This document shows positions 16,205 to 28,908 of a DNA stretch of 64,000 bases, one piece after another. The notes under the pieces were generated by a model that worked only from the letters and a program-made list of their open reading frames with translations, did not search any database and was not told the origin of the DNA. A program made the translations under genes and the position numbers. How positions within the stretch are numbered: position 1 is the stretch's first letter; the number at the start of each line of letters is the position of its first letter. Origin of the DNA: Methylosinus sp. Sm6 (lineage in GTDB: Bacteria; Pseudomonadota; Alphaproteobacteria; Rhizobiales; Beijerinckiaceae); the NCBI RefSeq assembly GCF_019802345.1, contig NZ_JAINDZ010000023.1:16592-80591 (forward strand), written 5' to 3'.

Positions 16205-18262
16205 CGGTCGTCTCCCTGGTGCTGATGCTCTTCGCGCGCAAGGCGTCGCGTATCGCGACGAGGCCGAAGCCGAGCATCGACAGCACGAGCGCGATGAAGA
16301 TGGCGCAGACCGTGATGTTCACATAATCATTGAACATGATGCGGCTCATCTCCGCAGCGGTCTTGGCCGGCGCGAGCAATCTGCCCTCGGCGGCGGCCGC
16401 GGAAAAGCGCGCCGCATGGGCGAGGAAGCCGATTTTCGCGTCGGGATGGAAAATCTTTTCCAATCCCGCGGTCAGCGTGCAGATGTAGAGCCAGCTCGCC
16501 GGCGCCGCGACGACGATGGCGTAGCGTTGCCGTTTCATGCGGAACAGCACCACCGTGCAGAGCGTCAGCGCGATCGCCGCCAGCATCTGATTGGCGATGC
16601 CGAACAACGGCCACAGCGTGTTGATGCCGCCGAGGGGATCGGCGACGCCGGCATAGAGAAACCAGCCCCAGCCGCCGACGGCGAGCGCGGTGGAGGCGAG
16701 ATTGGGGATCAAGGCGCGCGTGTGCCGGAAGCGCGGCGCGAAGGTTCCGACGAGATCCTGAATCATGAAGCGCGCGACGCGCGTGCCGGCGTCGACGGTG
16801 GTGAGGATGAACAGCGCCTCGAACAGAATGGCGAAATGATACCAGAAGGCCATCATCCCTTGCCCGCCGATGGCGCTCGACAGGATCTTCGCCATGCCGA
16901 CGGCGAGCGTCGGCGCGCCGCCGGTGCGCGAGAGCACGCTCTTCTCGCCGACATCGGACGCCGCCTGCGTCAGCGCCTCGGGCGTGATCGCAAAGCCCCA
17001 GGAGGAGATGGCCTGTGCGGCCGTATCGGCGGTCGAGCCGATACGGCCGGCGCGCTGTTGAGCGCGAAATAGACGCCGGGATCGAGCACGCTGGCCGAAA
17101 CCAGCGCCATGACGGCGACGAAGGACTCCATCAACATCGCGCCATAGCCGATGAAGCGAATCTGCGTCTCGTCGCCGATCATCTTCGGCGTCGTGCCGGA
17201 GGAGACGAGCGCATGGAAGCCGGAGACGGCGCCGCAGGCGATGGTGATGAACAGGAACGGAAACACGCTGCCCGCGAACACCGGCCCCGTGCCGTCGATG
17301 AAGCGGCTGACCGCCGGCATCTTCAGCTCCGGCATGACGACGAAAATGCCGATAGCGAGCGAGGCGATGGTGCCGATCTTCAGAAATGTGGAGAGATAAT
17401 CGCGCGGCGCCAGCAGCAGCCACACCGGCAGCACCGAAGCGACGAAGCCATAGGCGATCAGCATGAAGGCGAGCGCCTCGCCCTTGAACGAGAACAGCGA
17501 AGCGAGCGCCGGCGTCTCGGCGACGGTGCGGCCATAGGCGATGCCGGCGATGAGCAGCACGAAGCCGATCGCCGACATTTCAAAAACGCGCCCCGGGCGG
17601 ATATAGCGGCCGTAAAGTCCCATCAGCACGGCCGTGGGCAGAGTGGCGAAGACCGTGAAGGTTCCCCAAGGGCTGTCGGCGAGCGCCTTGACCACGATGA
17701 GCGCCAGCACGGCGAGCAGGATCACCATGATGGCAAGAATGCCGACCATGGCGACGAGGCCCGGCAGCGGGCCCATCTCGGTCTTGATGAGATCGCCGAG
17801 CGAGCGGCCGTCGCGGCGCGTCGAGATGAACAGCACGACGAAATCCTGCACCGCGCCGGCGAAGACGACGCCGGTGAGCAGCCACAAAGTGCCGGGCAGA
17901 TAGCCCATTTGCGCCGCTAGCACCGGCCCGATCAGCGGCCCCGCGCCGGCGATGGCTGCGAAATGATGGCCGAACAGGATGTACTTGTCGGTCGGCACAT
18001 AATCGAGCCCGTCATTGCGCCGATGCGCCGGCGTCGGGCGATCGGGATCGAGGCCGAGCACGCGATTGGCGATGAACAGGGAATAGAAGCGAAAGGCGAT
18101 GAGATAGACGCAGATCGCCGCGGTGACCAGCCACATGGCGTTCACCGCTTCGCCGCGTGATGTCGCCAGAGTGAACATGGCGAAGACGCCGATGAGCGTG
18201 ACGGCGCTCCACAGCGCGATCGAGAGCGGATTGCGGATCGGCGCGGCAAGTGATTCGGACAT
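16170..18262 (-). pseudogene. cstA: CstA-type carbon starvation transporter, interrupted by a one-base frameshift
   Basis: The N-terminal 400 residues (GLDYVPTDKYILFGHHFAAI, AGPLIGPVLAAQMGYLPG) are in one frame up to YFALNSAPA. The rest (IGSTADTAAQAISSWGF through the ANQMLAAIAL region) is in another frame. CstA normally reads YFALNSPAGVIGSTADTAA; between NS and IGS 11 bases are present where 12 are expected, near 17045-17055, so a single deleted base accounts for the break. Everything else looks intact, at normal length (about 697 aa). It is either a very recent pseudogene or a sequencing error. The product would be a multi-pass transporter for pyruvate or peptides, with YbdD downstream. Confidence 0.88.
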
Positions 18263-18336
18263 GGGATCGCCTCGGTCGCGATGAGTTCAACGGCGACAAC
18301 AAGCCGCCTTTCCGTGAAAATGCAAGAAGGGCGCGT

Positions 18337-18490
18337 CCTTCTCCCACTCGTGGGAGAAGGTGGCCTCGCCAAGCGAGGTCGGATGAGGGTGCCGCCGCGT
18401 CGGCGTCTCTGTAAAATCGGCCGTGCCTTCATCCGACCCGGCTGCGCCGGGCCACCTTGTAACTTGCTTCTCCCGCCCTGCGGGAGAAGG
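18337..18490. repeat. Composite inverted repeat between cstA and the ArsR gene
   Basis: Each end carries a hairpin of the CTTCTCCC...GGGAGAAG type, and the inner parts GAAGGTGGC...TCGGATGA and TCATCCGA...GCCACCTT are inverted relative to each other. The element fills most of the divergent gap and holds no gene. Confidence 0.65.
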
Positions 18491-18524
18491 GAGCGCCCTC
18501 TCTTGATTCCCCGAGCAGCGACGC

Positions 18525-18540
18525 ATATAGATATCTTTAT
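18525..18540. promoter_or_regulatory. Palindromic operator before the ArsR-methyltransferase gene
   Basis: ATATAGATATCTTTAT is a 16-bp near-perfect palindrome (one mismatched pair) centred on GATATC, in an AT-rich patch ending 18 bp before the ATG. AT-rich palindromes like this are typical of ArsR-family sites, including regulators of methionine genes, so autoregulation of the operon is likely. Confidence 0.5.
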
Positions 18541-18558
18541 ATCTGCTTCGGACCCACC

Positions 18559-19572
18559 ATGACCCATTCGCCTCGCCTCCTCCCTCTGGAGCCCGCCCTC
18601 GCCGCGCTGAATGCGGCGGGCGAGGAGACGCGGCTGCGGCTGCTCGGCCTCCTCGCCGAGACCGAGCTCACGGTCAGCGAGGCCGTCGCCATTCTCGGCC
18701 AGTCGCAGCCGCGCGTCTCGCGCCATTTGAAGCTGCTCGTCGAGGCTGGGCTCGTCGAGCGCCGCCGCGAGGGCGCCTGGGCGTTCTTCCGTCTGGCCTG
18801 CGCCGATGTGCAGGGCGAGATCGCCCGCAGCGTCGTCTCCTGGCTCGACCCGCTCGATCCGCGCCTTGCCGGCGACCGCGCCCGCCTCGCCGAGGTGCGG
18901 CAGGCCCGAGCCGAGGCCGCCGCCCGCTATTTCGCCGAGCACGCGCGGGAATGGGACGCCATCCGCTCGCTGCATGTGCCCGAAGCGCAGGTCGAGGCCG
19001 CCATGCGCGAGGCGGTGGGCGAGACGCCGCTGCGCCGCCTGCTCGATCTCGGCGCCGGCGCCGGCCGCATGCTGGAGCTGTTCGCGCCGCAAGCGGAACA
19101 GGCCATCGGCGTCGATCTCTCCTCCGCCATGCTCGCCGTCGCCCGCGGCCGGCTCGAGAAGGCCGGCGCGCGCAATGTGCAGCTGCGCCAGGGCGACATG
19201 TATGCGCTCCCCGTCGAGCGCAACAGTTGCGATCTCGTGATCGTGCATCAGGTGCTGCATTATCTCGACGATCCCGGCCGCGCGCTGCGCGAGGCCGCGC
19301 GCGCGCTCGCGCCGGGCGGACGCCTGCTGGTCGTCGATTTCGCGCCACATCAGGAGGAAACGCTGCGCGACGCGCACGCCCATCGCCGTCTCGGCTTTTC
19401 CGCGCCGGAGATCAGCGCGCTGCTGGAGCAGGCGGGACTCGATGTCGTCGCGCAGAAGGACCTCGCCCCCCGCGCCGAGGACGGCGGCAAGCTCACCGTC
19501 TCGCTGTGGCTGGCGCGCGATCCGCGCGTCATCGCCGACCCCATTCCCCATGCGAGCTATGAGACCGCCTGA
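18559..19572 (+). CDS. ArsR-family regulator fused to a SAM-dependent methyltransferase domain
   Basis: The 337-aa protein has an ArsR winged helix in the first ~90 residues (LAETELTVSEAVAILGQSQPRVSRHLKLL across residues 33-61, then GLVERRREGAWAFFRL). A class I methyltransferase fold follows, with LLDLGAGAGRMLELF at about residue 161 and VHQVLHYLDDPGRALREAARAL. Such fusions control methionine-cycle genes, probably sensing SAM or S-adenosylhomocysteine through the methyltransferase-like pocket. It leads an operon with metF and metH: its TGA overlaps the metF ATG (TGATG). Confidence 0.87.
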   Translation: MTHSPRLLPLEPALAALNAAGEETRLRLLGLLAETELTVSEAVAILGQSQPRVSRHLKLLVEAGLVERRREGAWAFFRLACADVQGEIARSVVSWLDPLDPRLAGDRARLAEVRQARAEAAARYFAEHAREWDAIRSLHVPEAQVEAAMREAVGETPLRRLLDLGAGAGRMLELFAPQAEQAIGVDLSSAMLAVARGRLEKAGARNVQLRQGDMYALPVERNSCDLVIVHQVLHYLDDPGRALREAARALAPGGRLLVVDFAPHQEETLRDAHAHRRLGFSAPEISALLEQAGLDVVAQKDLAPRAEDGGKLTVSLWLARDPRVIADPIPHASYETA

Positions 19573-20464
19573 TGCCCGATGCGCGCACCTGCTGGCCCCC
19601 GGGTCATTTCGACATCTCCTATGAGTTCTTCCCGCCGAAGACTCCGGAGATGGAGATTCAATTGTGGGACTCGATCGCGCGGCTCGCGCCCTTGAAGCCC
19701 AAATTCGTGTCGGTCACTTACGGCGCCGGCGGCTCCACGCGCGAGCGCACCCACAACATCGTCGCGCGCCTCGCCGCCGAGACGGATATTCTGCCTGCCG
19801 CGCATCTGACCTGCGTCTCCGCCTCGCGCGCCGAGATCGACGAGATCGTGCGCGGCTATTGGAACGCCGGCGTTCGCCACATCGTGGCGCTGCGCGGCGA
19901 TCCGCCGACCGGCGTCGGCACGGCGTTCCAGCCGCATGCGGACGGCTATCGCAGCTCCACCGAGCTCGTGCACGGCATTCGCGCCATCGGCGATTTCGAG
20001 ATTTCGGTCTCGACCTATCCGGAAGGCCATCCCGAGAGCCGCAGCATCGACGACGATCTCGACGCGCTGCAATCGAAGATCGACGCCGGCGCCACGCGCG
20101 CCATCACGCAATTCTTCTTCGAGAACGACGTCTATTTCCGCTTTCTCGACAAGGCGCGCGCGCGGGGCGTCACGATTCCGATCGTGCCGGGCATCATGCC
20201 TGTGCAGAATTTCCGGCAGACCGCCAATTTCGCGCGCAAGGCCGGGGCGAGCGTGCCGGGCTGGCTCGCCGATCGCTTCGAGGGACTCGACGACGATCCC
20301 GTCACACGCCGGCTCATCGCCGCCGCGGTCGCGGCCGAGCAGGTGCTCGGCCTCGCCGAGAGCGGCGTGCGCGAGTTCCATTTCTACACCAATAATCGCG
20401 CCGACCTCGTCTTCGCGATCTGTCATCTTCTGGGCGTGCGTCCCGTCACCGAGAAGGCCGCAGC

Positions 20465-20468
<4 letters not shown>
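19572..20468 (+). CDS. metF: 5,10-methylenetetrahydrofolate reductase
   Basis: The 298-aa TIM-barrel flavoprotein reduces methylene-THF to methyl-THF, the methyl donor for MetH. Visible motifs are [29 protein letters not shown] (catalytic Glu/Thr region), [10 protein letters not shown] (flavin contact) and [14 protein letters not shown], with PGIMPVQNF later. It is coupled on both sides, to the ArsR gene and, by ATGA, to metH. Confidence 0.96.
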
Positions 20469-24196
<3,728 letters not shown>

Positions 24197-24259
24197 TCGG
24201 CGGCTCGCAGATTTCGATTTGCGCTGCCTCATCCTGCTAGTCGACGGAAGCTGGGACCC

Positions 24260-24341
24260 CGTCATTGCGAGCGAAGCCAAGCAATCTAGAGCCGTGGGGC
24301 GGCCCCTGGATTGCTTCGTCGCTTCGCTCCTCGCAACGACG
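24260..24341. repeat. Intergenic palindrome with ATTGCGAGCGAAGC / GCTTCGCTCCTCGCAA arms
   Basis: The two arms (CGTCATTGCGAGCGAAGC and GCTTCGCTCCTCGCAACGACG) and the inner AAGCAATC/GATTGCTT pair form a long imperfect hairpin. This kind of element is common between genes in Bradyrhizobium and related genera. It lies between convergent metH and the TonB-domain gene. Confidence 0.7.
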
Positions 24342-24379
24342 GCGCCCTGATCGTTTGCCGCTTCAGTTGACTGGGAGCA

Positions 24380-25237
24380 CTAATTCGCGGCCGGCTTGAA
24401 CGCGTGACAAAAGCCTCGTGGTGAGCGCCCGCGCTTTGCTTCGTCGAGTTCGCTGCCGAAGCAAATCTTTATTGTGGTCGCGCCGCCCGGCGGCGGCGGC
24501 GCCTGCAGACCGTAGAGCAGCTTATGGGCGATTTGCGCCTGCTCTGGGTCGCTCGCACGCGCAGTCTTCACCCGGTCGACTCGGCCGGATTTATCGACGT
24601 GGAAAATTGCAAGCACGCCACGCGGGGTAAGGGCCTTTGTCCTGCGCTTCTCTACAGCGCTTCGCATCACACGGAGATAGATCATCCGCTCGCCGCTCCG
24701 GCTTTCGCCTTTGAACCGGAGTTCCCCCCACATATCGCGGGCAGACCCGAACGACGGCGGCGTAGGGAGATAATCGGTCGGCAAGCGACCGCGCGTCATG
24801 CCGCCGAAGCGGAACTCCTGCCGCGCCTCGAAGGAGCCTCCGGGCGGCGGCGGCGTTCGGATGGCGGCCATGATGTTTCGTACGACCGGCTCGACCTGTT
24901 GGCGATCGGTCGCCGACTCCAGCCTGTAATCGGTCACGCGCCCCGAGGCGCCGACCGTGAAGACCACGACCACGGAATCAGCGAACACAGTGATTTGTAG
25001 ACGCGCCTGACGATAGACTTCGGCAGTGAGCAGCCGAACATATTCGCGCTGGGCCGCATCCGCGTTTTGGTCGCTCGTCCTCGGCGCGGTTGCAACAGCG
25101 CCATCGCTTTTAGCGACAGTAGGATCAGCGGGCTCTGTCGCGACCGGCGATCCGCTGGCGGGAAGGCGGTCTTCTTCGGCCGAGGCGAGTGCGCCGATCG
25201 AAATGGCCGTCATTGTCGCGAATAGAAGCCGTCTCAA
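24380..25237 (-). CDS. Secreted protein with two tandem TonB C-terminal-like domains
   Basis: The 285-aa protein has a signal peptide (MRRLLFATMTAISIGALASA), a short Pro/Ala linker, then two copies of the TonB C-terminal fold. The first is about residues 65-145 (VVFTVGASGRVTDYRLES ... IRTPPPPGGSFEARQEF). The second is about 170-265 (LAIFHVDKSGRVDRVKTA ... LQAPPPPGGATTIKICF). No membrane anchor remains after signal cleavage, so it would be free in the periplasm. It is the last of a minus-strand run headed by exbB-exbD-tonB. It may compete with or modulate TonB at receptors; the real job is unknown. Confidence 0.75.
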   Translation of the reverse strand: MRRLLFATMTAISIGALASAEEDRLPASGSPVATEPADPTVAKSDGAVATAPRTSDQNADAAQREYVRLLTAEVYRQARLQITVFADSVVVVFTVGASGRVTDYRLESATDRQQVEPVVRNIMAAIRTPPPPGGSFEARQEFRFGGMTRGRLPTDYLPTPPSFGSARDMWGELRFKGESRSGERMIYLRVMRSAVEKRRTKALTPRGVLAIFHVDKSGRVDRVKTARASDPEQAQIAHKLLYGLQAPPPPGGATTIKICFGSELDEAKRGRSPRGFCHAFKPAAN

Positions 25238-25287
25238 CCGGGTCTCCAGGAAATGCGCTCACCGAGAAATGCAACTCGTATAAATGA

Positions 25288-25349
25288 GAGCGAGCCTGAA
25301 GGCTCGCGGTCCAGGGCCGCGCTTGGACCGCGAGCCTTCAGGCTCGCTC
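25288..25349. repeat. Paired GCGAGCC palindromes forming a perfect 26-bp inverted repeat
   Basis: Two copies of the window-wide palindrome, extended by GGTCCA, face each other: arms 25288-25313 and 25324-25349 are exact reverse complements around a 10-nt loop. It sits between two TonB-domain genes on the same strand, so it could reduce read-through or protect the upstream mRNA. Confidence 0.85.
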
Positions 25350-25380
25350 TTGTGCCCCCTTCGATCCGGACGACGCTCGT

Positions 25381-25761
25381 TCAATGAAAATTGAACGTCT
25401 GCGAGCCTTCGAACGACCCCGCCGGCGGCGGCGGGGCTTGCAGTCCGGTGAGGATCTTGCGCACCAGCTCCGCATGCTTGGCGCTGCTGGAGCGCGCGAT
25501 CGTCACCTTGTCGACGCGGCCGGCGGCGTCGATGTGGAAATTGGCCGTCGCCGAGCCCGGGCCCGACGTATTGTTCATCGGCGTGCGCTTGGCGATCTCG
25601 CTGTAGAGCAGGCCGAGAAACTTGCTCTGCGACAGGCCGGAGAACGCCGCGGGCGGCGCAGCCGCCGGCTTCGTCTCACCGGCCTTGCCTTCCACCGCGG
25701 CCGCAGCGCCGCACAGAAACGGGAGCCCGCACAAAAGGGCGAGAGTGATGCGCTTCATCAT
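25381..25761 (-). CDS. Small secreted single TonB C-terminal-domain protein
   Basis: The 126-aa protein has a signal peptide (MMKRITLALLCGLPFLCGAA), an Ala/Pro linker, then one TonB C-terminal domain: ATANFHIDAAGRVDKVTIAR and the terminal LQAPPPPAGSFEGSQTFNFH. It lacks a lasting membrane helix and the long Pro-rich spacer of true TonB. The C-terminal motif matches its three neighbours, marking a local paralogue family. Confidence 0.75.
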   Translation of the reverse strand: MMKRITLALLCGLPFLCGAAAAVEGKAGETKPAAAPPAAFSGLSQSKFLGLLYSEIAKRTPMNNTSGPGSATANFHIDAAGRVDKVTIARSSSAKHAELVRKILTGLQAPPPPAGSFEGSQTFNFH

Positions 25762-25816
25762 CGGTCCGTAGGGTTGGCGCGGTCCCGACGCTCGCCGAAG
25801 GCCGTGCCGCTTGCCG

Positions 25817-26311
25817 TCAATGGAAGTTGAATTCCTGCACTGCGGAGAAGGAGCCGCCGGGCGGCGGCGGCGTGCGCACCGAGGCGAGAATATGCCCGAC
25901 CACCGGCTCCAGCGCCGGATTGGACGCCGACTGCACCTTGTGCGAGACGATGCGGCCCGAGGAGCCGACCGTGAAGGCTACATGGATCGAGCCGGTCTGC
26001 GCATCGGAGCTCGGGGGCGTGTGCCGCTTGATCTCGGCGGCGAGCAGCTTGGCATAGGCCGTCTTGGACAGAGCGGGCTTCTGCTCGCTCGTCTTCTTCT
26101 CGGTCTTGGCCTCGGTTCCTTTGGCCTTGTCCTTGCCCTTCTCCTCGCCCATGGCGGCGTGGCTCTTCGGCTTCTTTTGGGCGGGCTTCTCCATAGCGCC
26201 ATGGTCGGCCATGGCCGGGGCTGCGTCAGCCGGCGGCGCCGGCGCATCGCCCTCGGCCGCGATAGCGGGGCCGCCGATCACGAGGGCGGCAATCATAAAG
26301 AGCTGTTTCAT
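25817..26311 (-). CDS. Secreted TonB C-terminal-domain protein with charged linker
   Basis: The 164-aa protein has a signal peptide (MKQLFMIAALVIGGPAIA), then a Pro/Ala stretch and a Lys/Glu-rich linker (about residues 40-80) that could span the periplasm. A TonB C-terminal domain ends it: VAFTVGSSGRIVSHKVQSA and VRTPPPPGGSFSAVQEFNFH. It begins 20 bp after tonB ends. Function is inferred only from position and fold. Confidence 0.75.
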   Translation of the reverse strand: MKQLFMIAALVIGGPAIAAEGDAPAPPADAAPAMADHGAMEKPAQKKPKSHAAMGEEKGKDKAKGTEAKTEKKTSEQKPALSKTAYAKLLAAEIKRHTPPSSDAQTGSIHVAFTVGSSGRIVSHKVQSASNPALEPVVGHILASVRTPPPPGGSFSAVQEFNFH

Positions 26312-26331
26312 TTAGGCGTTTCTCCGCATCT

Positions 26332-27051
26332 TTAGTTTCCGTGAAAATGGAAGTGCTGACTGGCGTCGAAACCGCCGCCAGGCGGCGGGGGCGCATGCAC
26401 GGAGGCGAGGGCACGCCGCACCAACGCGACCTGGGCGGGAGACGTCCCCGACACCGACACTCCTGTGATAGTGCCGCCGGCAGTCACGTGGAACGAACAA
26501 TCGACCGTGCCTTCCCCGAGCGCGGACACGTCGGGCGCGTGGCGGCGGATCGCGGCCGCCAGCAGCGCCTTATAGGCTGCCGTCGACATTCCACTCGATC
26601 CCGACTGCCCTTCCGGCGCGCCCATGCGCCGCGCCGCCTGGGCCTCGCGCTTCTTGTCGCGTTCGGCCTCGCGCTTGCGCTCGACCGCTTTCTTCTTCTG
26701 CTCGACCACTTCCTTCTGCTGCGGCAGCGCCGGCGCGTCGGGGGCCATCACCTGCGGCGGCGGGATGGCGAGATCGGGCTGCTCGATCTCCTCGGGCGGC
26801 GGCGGCTCTTCCTCCGCCGCCGCCAGCTCCTGTTGCTCGAAGTAATCGCCTTGCGGAATGAGCTCCATGCTGATCGAGTCGAGCGTCGAGATCGCCGGCA
26901 CGGCCAGCTTCAGCAGCAAATAGGCTATTCCCGCATGCGCCGCGACGACTCCGGCGAAGCTCGCCGCGCGCAGCCATGGCGGCTTCACCGGCGGCGGCGC
27001 GTGGTCGCCGCCCATCCCGCTCTCGAAGGAGGAAAAGGTCAGGTCGGTCAT
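26332..27051 (-). CDS. tonB: TonB energy transducer
   Basis: The 239-aa protein has a cytoplasmic N-terminus, one TM helix (FAGVVAAHAGIAYLLLKLAV), a Pro/Glu-rich region (EEEPPPPEEIEQPDLAIPPP) and a Lys/Arg/Glu-rich helix (VVEQKKKAVERKREAERDKK). A C-terminal domain follows, ending VHAPPPPGGGFDASQHFHFH. It carries proton-motive energy to outer-membrane receptors. Its start (27051) overlaps the exbD stop by ATGA; that coupling fixes the start inside a longer open frame. The His-rich C-terminus (HFHFH) is unusual and could touch metal. Confidence 0.88.
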   Translation of the reverse strand: MTDLTFSSFESGMGGDHAPPPVKPPWLRAASFAGVVAAHAGIAYLLLKLAVPAISTLDSISMELIPQGDYFEQQELAAAEEEPPPPEEIEQPDLAIPPPQVMAPDAPALPQQKEVVEQKKKAVERKREAERDKKREAQAARRMGAPEGQSGSSGMSTAAYKALLAAAIRRHAPDVSALGEGTVDCSFHVTAGGTITGVSVSGTSPAQVALVRRALASVHAPPPPGGGFDASQHFHFHGN

Positions 27052-27566
27052 TTCGCCGCACCTCCCGCCGCCGCCGGAGCCCCGCTCGCGGCCGGAGCCG
27101 CAGCGGAGGCGGGCGCGGCGATCGCCGCCGCGGGGACCTTGCTGCGCGAGTCGGTCAGAATCGCGAGATGCGTGATGCCATTCATCGCCAGCCTGTCCAT
27201 CACCGCGATCACCTCGCCGTAATTGGCCTCCTTGTCGCCGCGCAGATGCACGACGCGGCTCAAGTCGTCGCCCATCGCCGCGCGCACCAGCGCGACGAGC
27301 TGGTCCGGCGCGACCTCGTCCGAGCCGAGCGCCACCTTGCCGTCCTTGGAGACGATCACGACAATCGGCTCCTTGGGATTGAGCGGCTGCGCGGCCTTGG
27401 ACTGCGGCAGGTTGACCTTCATGCCCTTGGCGAGCAGCGGCGCGGTCACCATGAAAATGATGAGCAGCACCAGCATGACGTCGACGAGCGGCGTCACATT
27501 GATCTCGGAGAGCGGCTGATAGAGGCTGTCGCCGTTCTTGAAGCGCGTCGGCATGCCGGCCATCAC
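27048..27566 (-). CDS. exbD: ExbD/TolR biopolymer transport protein
   Basis: The 172-aa protein has the ExbD opening LSEINVTPLVDVMLVLLIIFMV, with the TM helix carrying the essential Asp (VDVML). A periplasmic domain follows (HLRGDKEANYGEVIAVMDRL) with an Ala-rich C-terminal tail. With ExbB it forms the proton-driven motor for TonB. Coupled by ATGA overlaps to exbB and tonB. Confidence 0.93.
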   Translation of the reverse strand: MMAGMPTRFKNGDSLYQPLSEINVTPLVDVMLVLLIIFMVTAPLLAKGMKVNLPQSKAAQPLNPKEPIVVIVSKDGKVALGSDEVAPDQLVALVRAAMGDDLSRVVHLRGDKEANYGEVIAVMDRLAMNGITHLAILTDSRSKVPAAAIAAPASAAAPAASGAPAAAGGAAK

Positions 27567-28204
27567 GCGGCCTCCCGCTGACGCGCCGGAACCGCGTGCT
27601 CGCTGGTGATGGCGAGCGCCTTGTCCTCGACGTAATGCGCCACCTGCTGGCCGGCGCGGGCGAAGGCCGCGCCGATCCGGTTATAGCCGACCGAGGCCGG
27701 AATGGCGGCGGCGAGTCCATAGGCGGTGGCGGCGAGCGCCTCGGCGATGCCGGGCGCGACCACCGCGAGGCTCGTGTCCTGCGACTGGGCGATGCCGGCG
27801 AAGCTCGTCATGATGCCCCACACCGTGCCGAACAGGCCGACGAAGGGCGCGACCGACGAGATCACCGCGAGATTGGGCAGGCCGCCTTCCGCATGGGTCA
27901 GCAATTCGCGACCCACGCGGCTCATGATCTCGGCGACGCGCTCGCGCTTCTCGCCGATCGATTCGCCGGGAAGGTCGAACGATCCGGCGTGCTCGCCGGC
28001 CGCCTCGATCGGCGCCAGCAGTCCGGCCGGCCCGCCCGCGCGGACGGAGCGCGCCGCTCTGGAGATGCGCAGAACGGCGACGATCCCCTCCACGATGAGG
28101 ACCCATGTCCATACCGAGGCGAGAATGAGCATCGCCATGACCGCCTTGCCGACAGGCCCGGCGTTCATGAACATCGTTACCGGTGAAATCGAAGAATATT
28201 CCAT
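27563..28204 (-). CDS. exbB: ExbB/TolQ-type proton channel protein
   Basis: The 213-aa protein has three membrane segments: the first in MAMLILASVWTWVLIVEGIV, the others around SSVAPFVGLFGTVWGIMTSF and GLAAAIPASVGYNRI. The latter two hold the family's signature GLFGTVWGI and the Ala/Thr-rich pore. I start at ATG 28204 (MEYSSISPVTMF), where the family begins; the frame is open to 28345 but that part is basic and unlike ExbB. First gene of the exbB-exbD-tonB set. Confidence 0.92.
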   Translation of the reverse strand: MEYSSISPVTMFMNAGPVGKAVMAMLILASVWTWVLIVEGIVAVLRISRAARSVRAGGPAGLLAPIEAAGEHAGSFDLPGESIGEKRERVAEIMSRVGRELLTHAEGGLPNLAVISSVAPFVGLFGTVWGIMTSFAGIAQSQDTSLAVVAPGIAEALAATAYGLAAAIPASVGYNRIGAAFARAGQQVAHYVEDKALAITSEHAVPARQREAA

Positions 28205-28367
28205 GAGACGCACTCGTGCTCGGGGTTCCCCGATCGCGCGGCGAAGCCGGCGATCTGCATTGATTTTCTTGATTGTCGTCTTGCCGTTCGATCGCCGGCG
28301 CGCTCCGACGCGGAGCAGCGCGCGATCCGAATTCGTCATCGCCACCGCGCTGCGCGCGAAGCGTCCG

Positions 28368-28790
28368 TCAGGCGAGCTGCGAGACAGCCGGCGGCGCTCG
28401 CGCGCAATTGACGGTCTGGCGCAGCGCGAAGCGCGGCAGCGATTTCGGGAAAGAGCAATAAACGGCGGGACTAGCCTTCGGCTCGAGCCGCATCAGCAGG
28501 GCGAAACGCTCCGGCAGCACGGCGGAGCCCGCATGCGCGGCGAGACAGCAAGGGCAGGAAATCGGCTTCCTGGAGCCGCTCTTGTCCGGCGCGCCGGCGT
28601 CGTCCGCGGAGGCGAGCGGCGCGCCGCTCTCGTGACACAGGACGGCGATGCTCTGCGCGGCCCCGCGAACGCCCGTGCGAGCCGACGCATGCGGCGCAAC
28701 GGCGGCGCAAAGGCTCAAAACGAGCGCGCAAGCGGCGACGATCGCGAAGATCGCGCGCACTGCTGCTCTGTGGCCTCCGCCCTGTGACAT
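28368..28790 (-). CDS. DUF2946-like exported protein with CPCC motif
   Basis: The 140-aa protein has an N-terminal hydrophobic segment (IFAIVAACALVLSLCAAV) acting as signal or anchor. The middle carries a Cys/His cluster, LCHESG and ISCPCCLAAHAG. Such CxxC/His proteins beside TonB receptors resemble DUF2946, often near copper genes; the match is by motif style only. It starts 118 bp from the divergent DUF2946-like gene and lies upstream of exbB on the same strand, so may be co-transcribed. Its ATG is overlapped by GACAT-AA-ATGTC (28786-28797). Confidence 0.55.
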   Translation of the reverse strand: MSQGGGHRAAVRAIFAIVAACALVLSLCAAVAPHASARTGVRGAAQSIAVLCHESGAPLASADDAGAPDKSGSRKPISCPCCLAAHAGSAVLPERFALLMRLEPKASPAVYCSFPKSLPRFALRQTVNCARAPPAVSQLA

Positions 28791-28908
28791 AAATGTCTCT
28801 TAACGGATTTTTTAACTTCTGACAATCTGCAAGGTCTTGGATTTGCCTGCCGCTGCGCTCAAATGAGCGCCGCTCGTCTCGTCACGGTTAACGGCGTATT
28901 CACCCGCA

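Noticed and set aside
17030..17070. Programmed ribosomal frameshift in cstA
   Set aside because: No slippery heptamer or downstream structure is evident, and CstA homologues are read in one frame; a simple one-base loss explains it.
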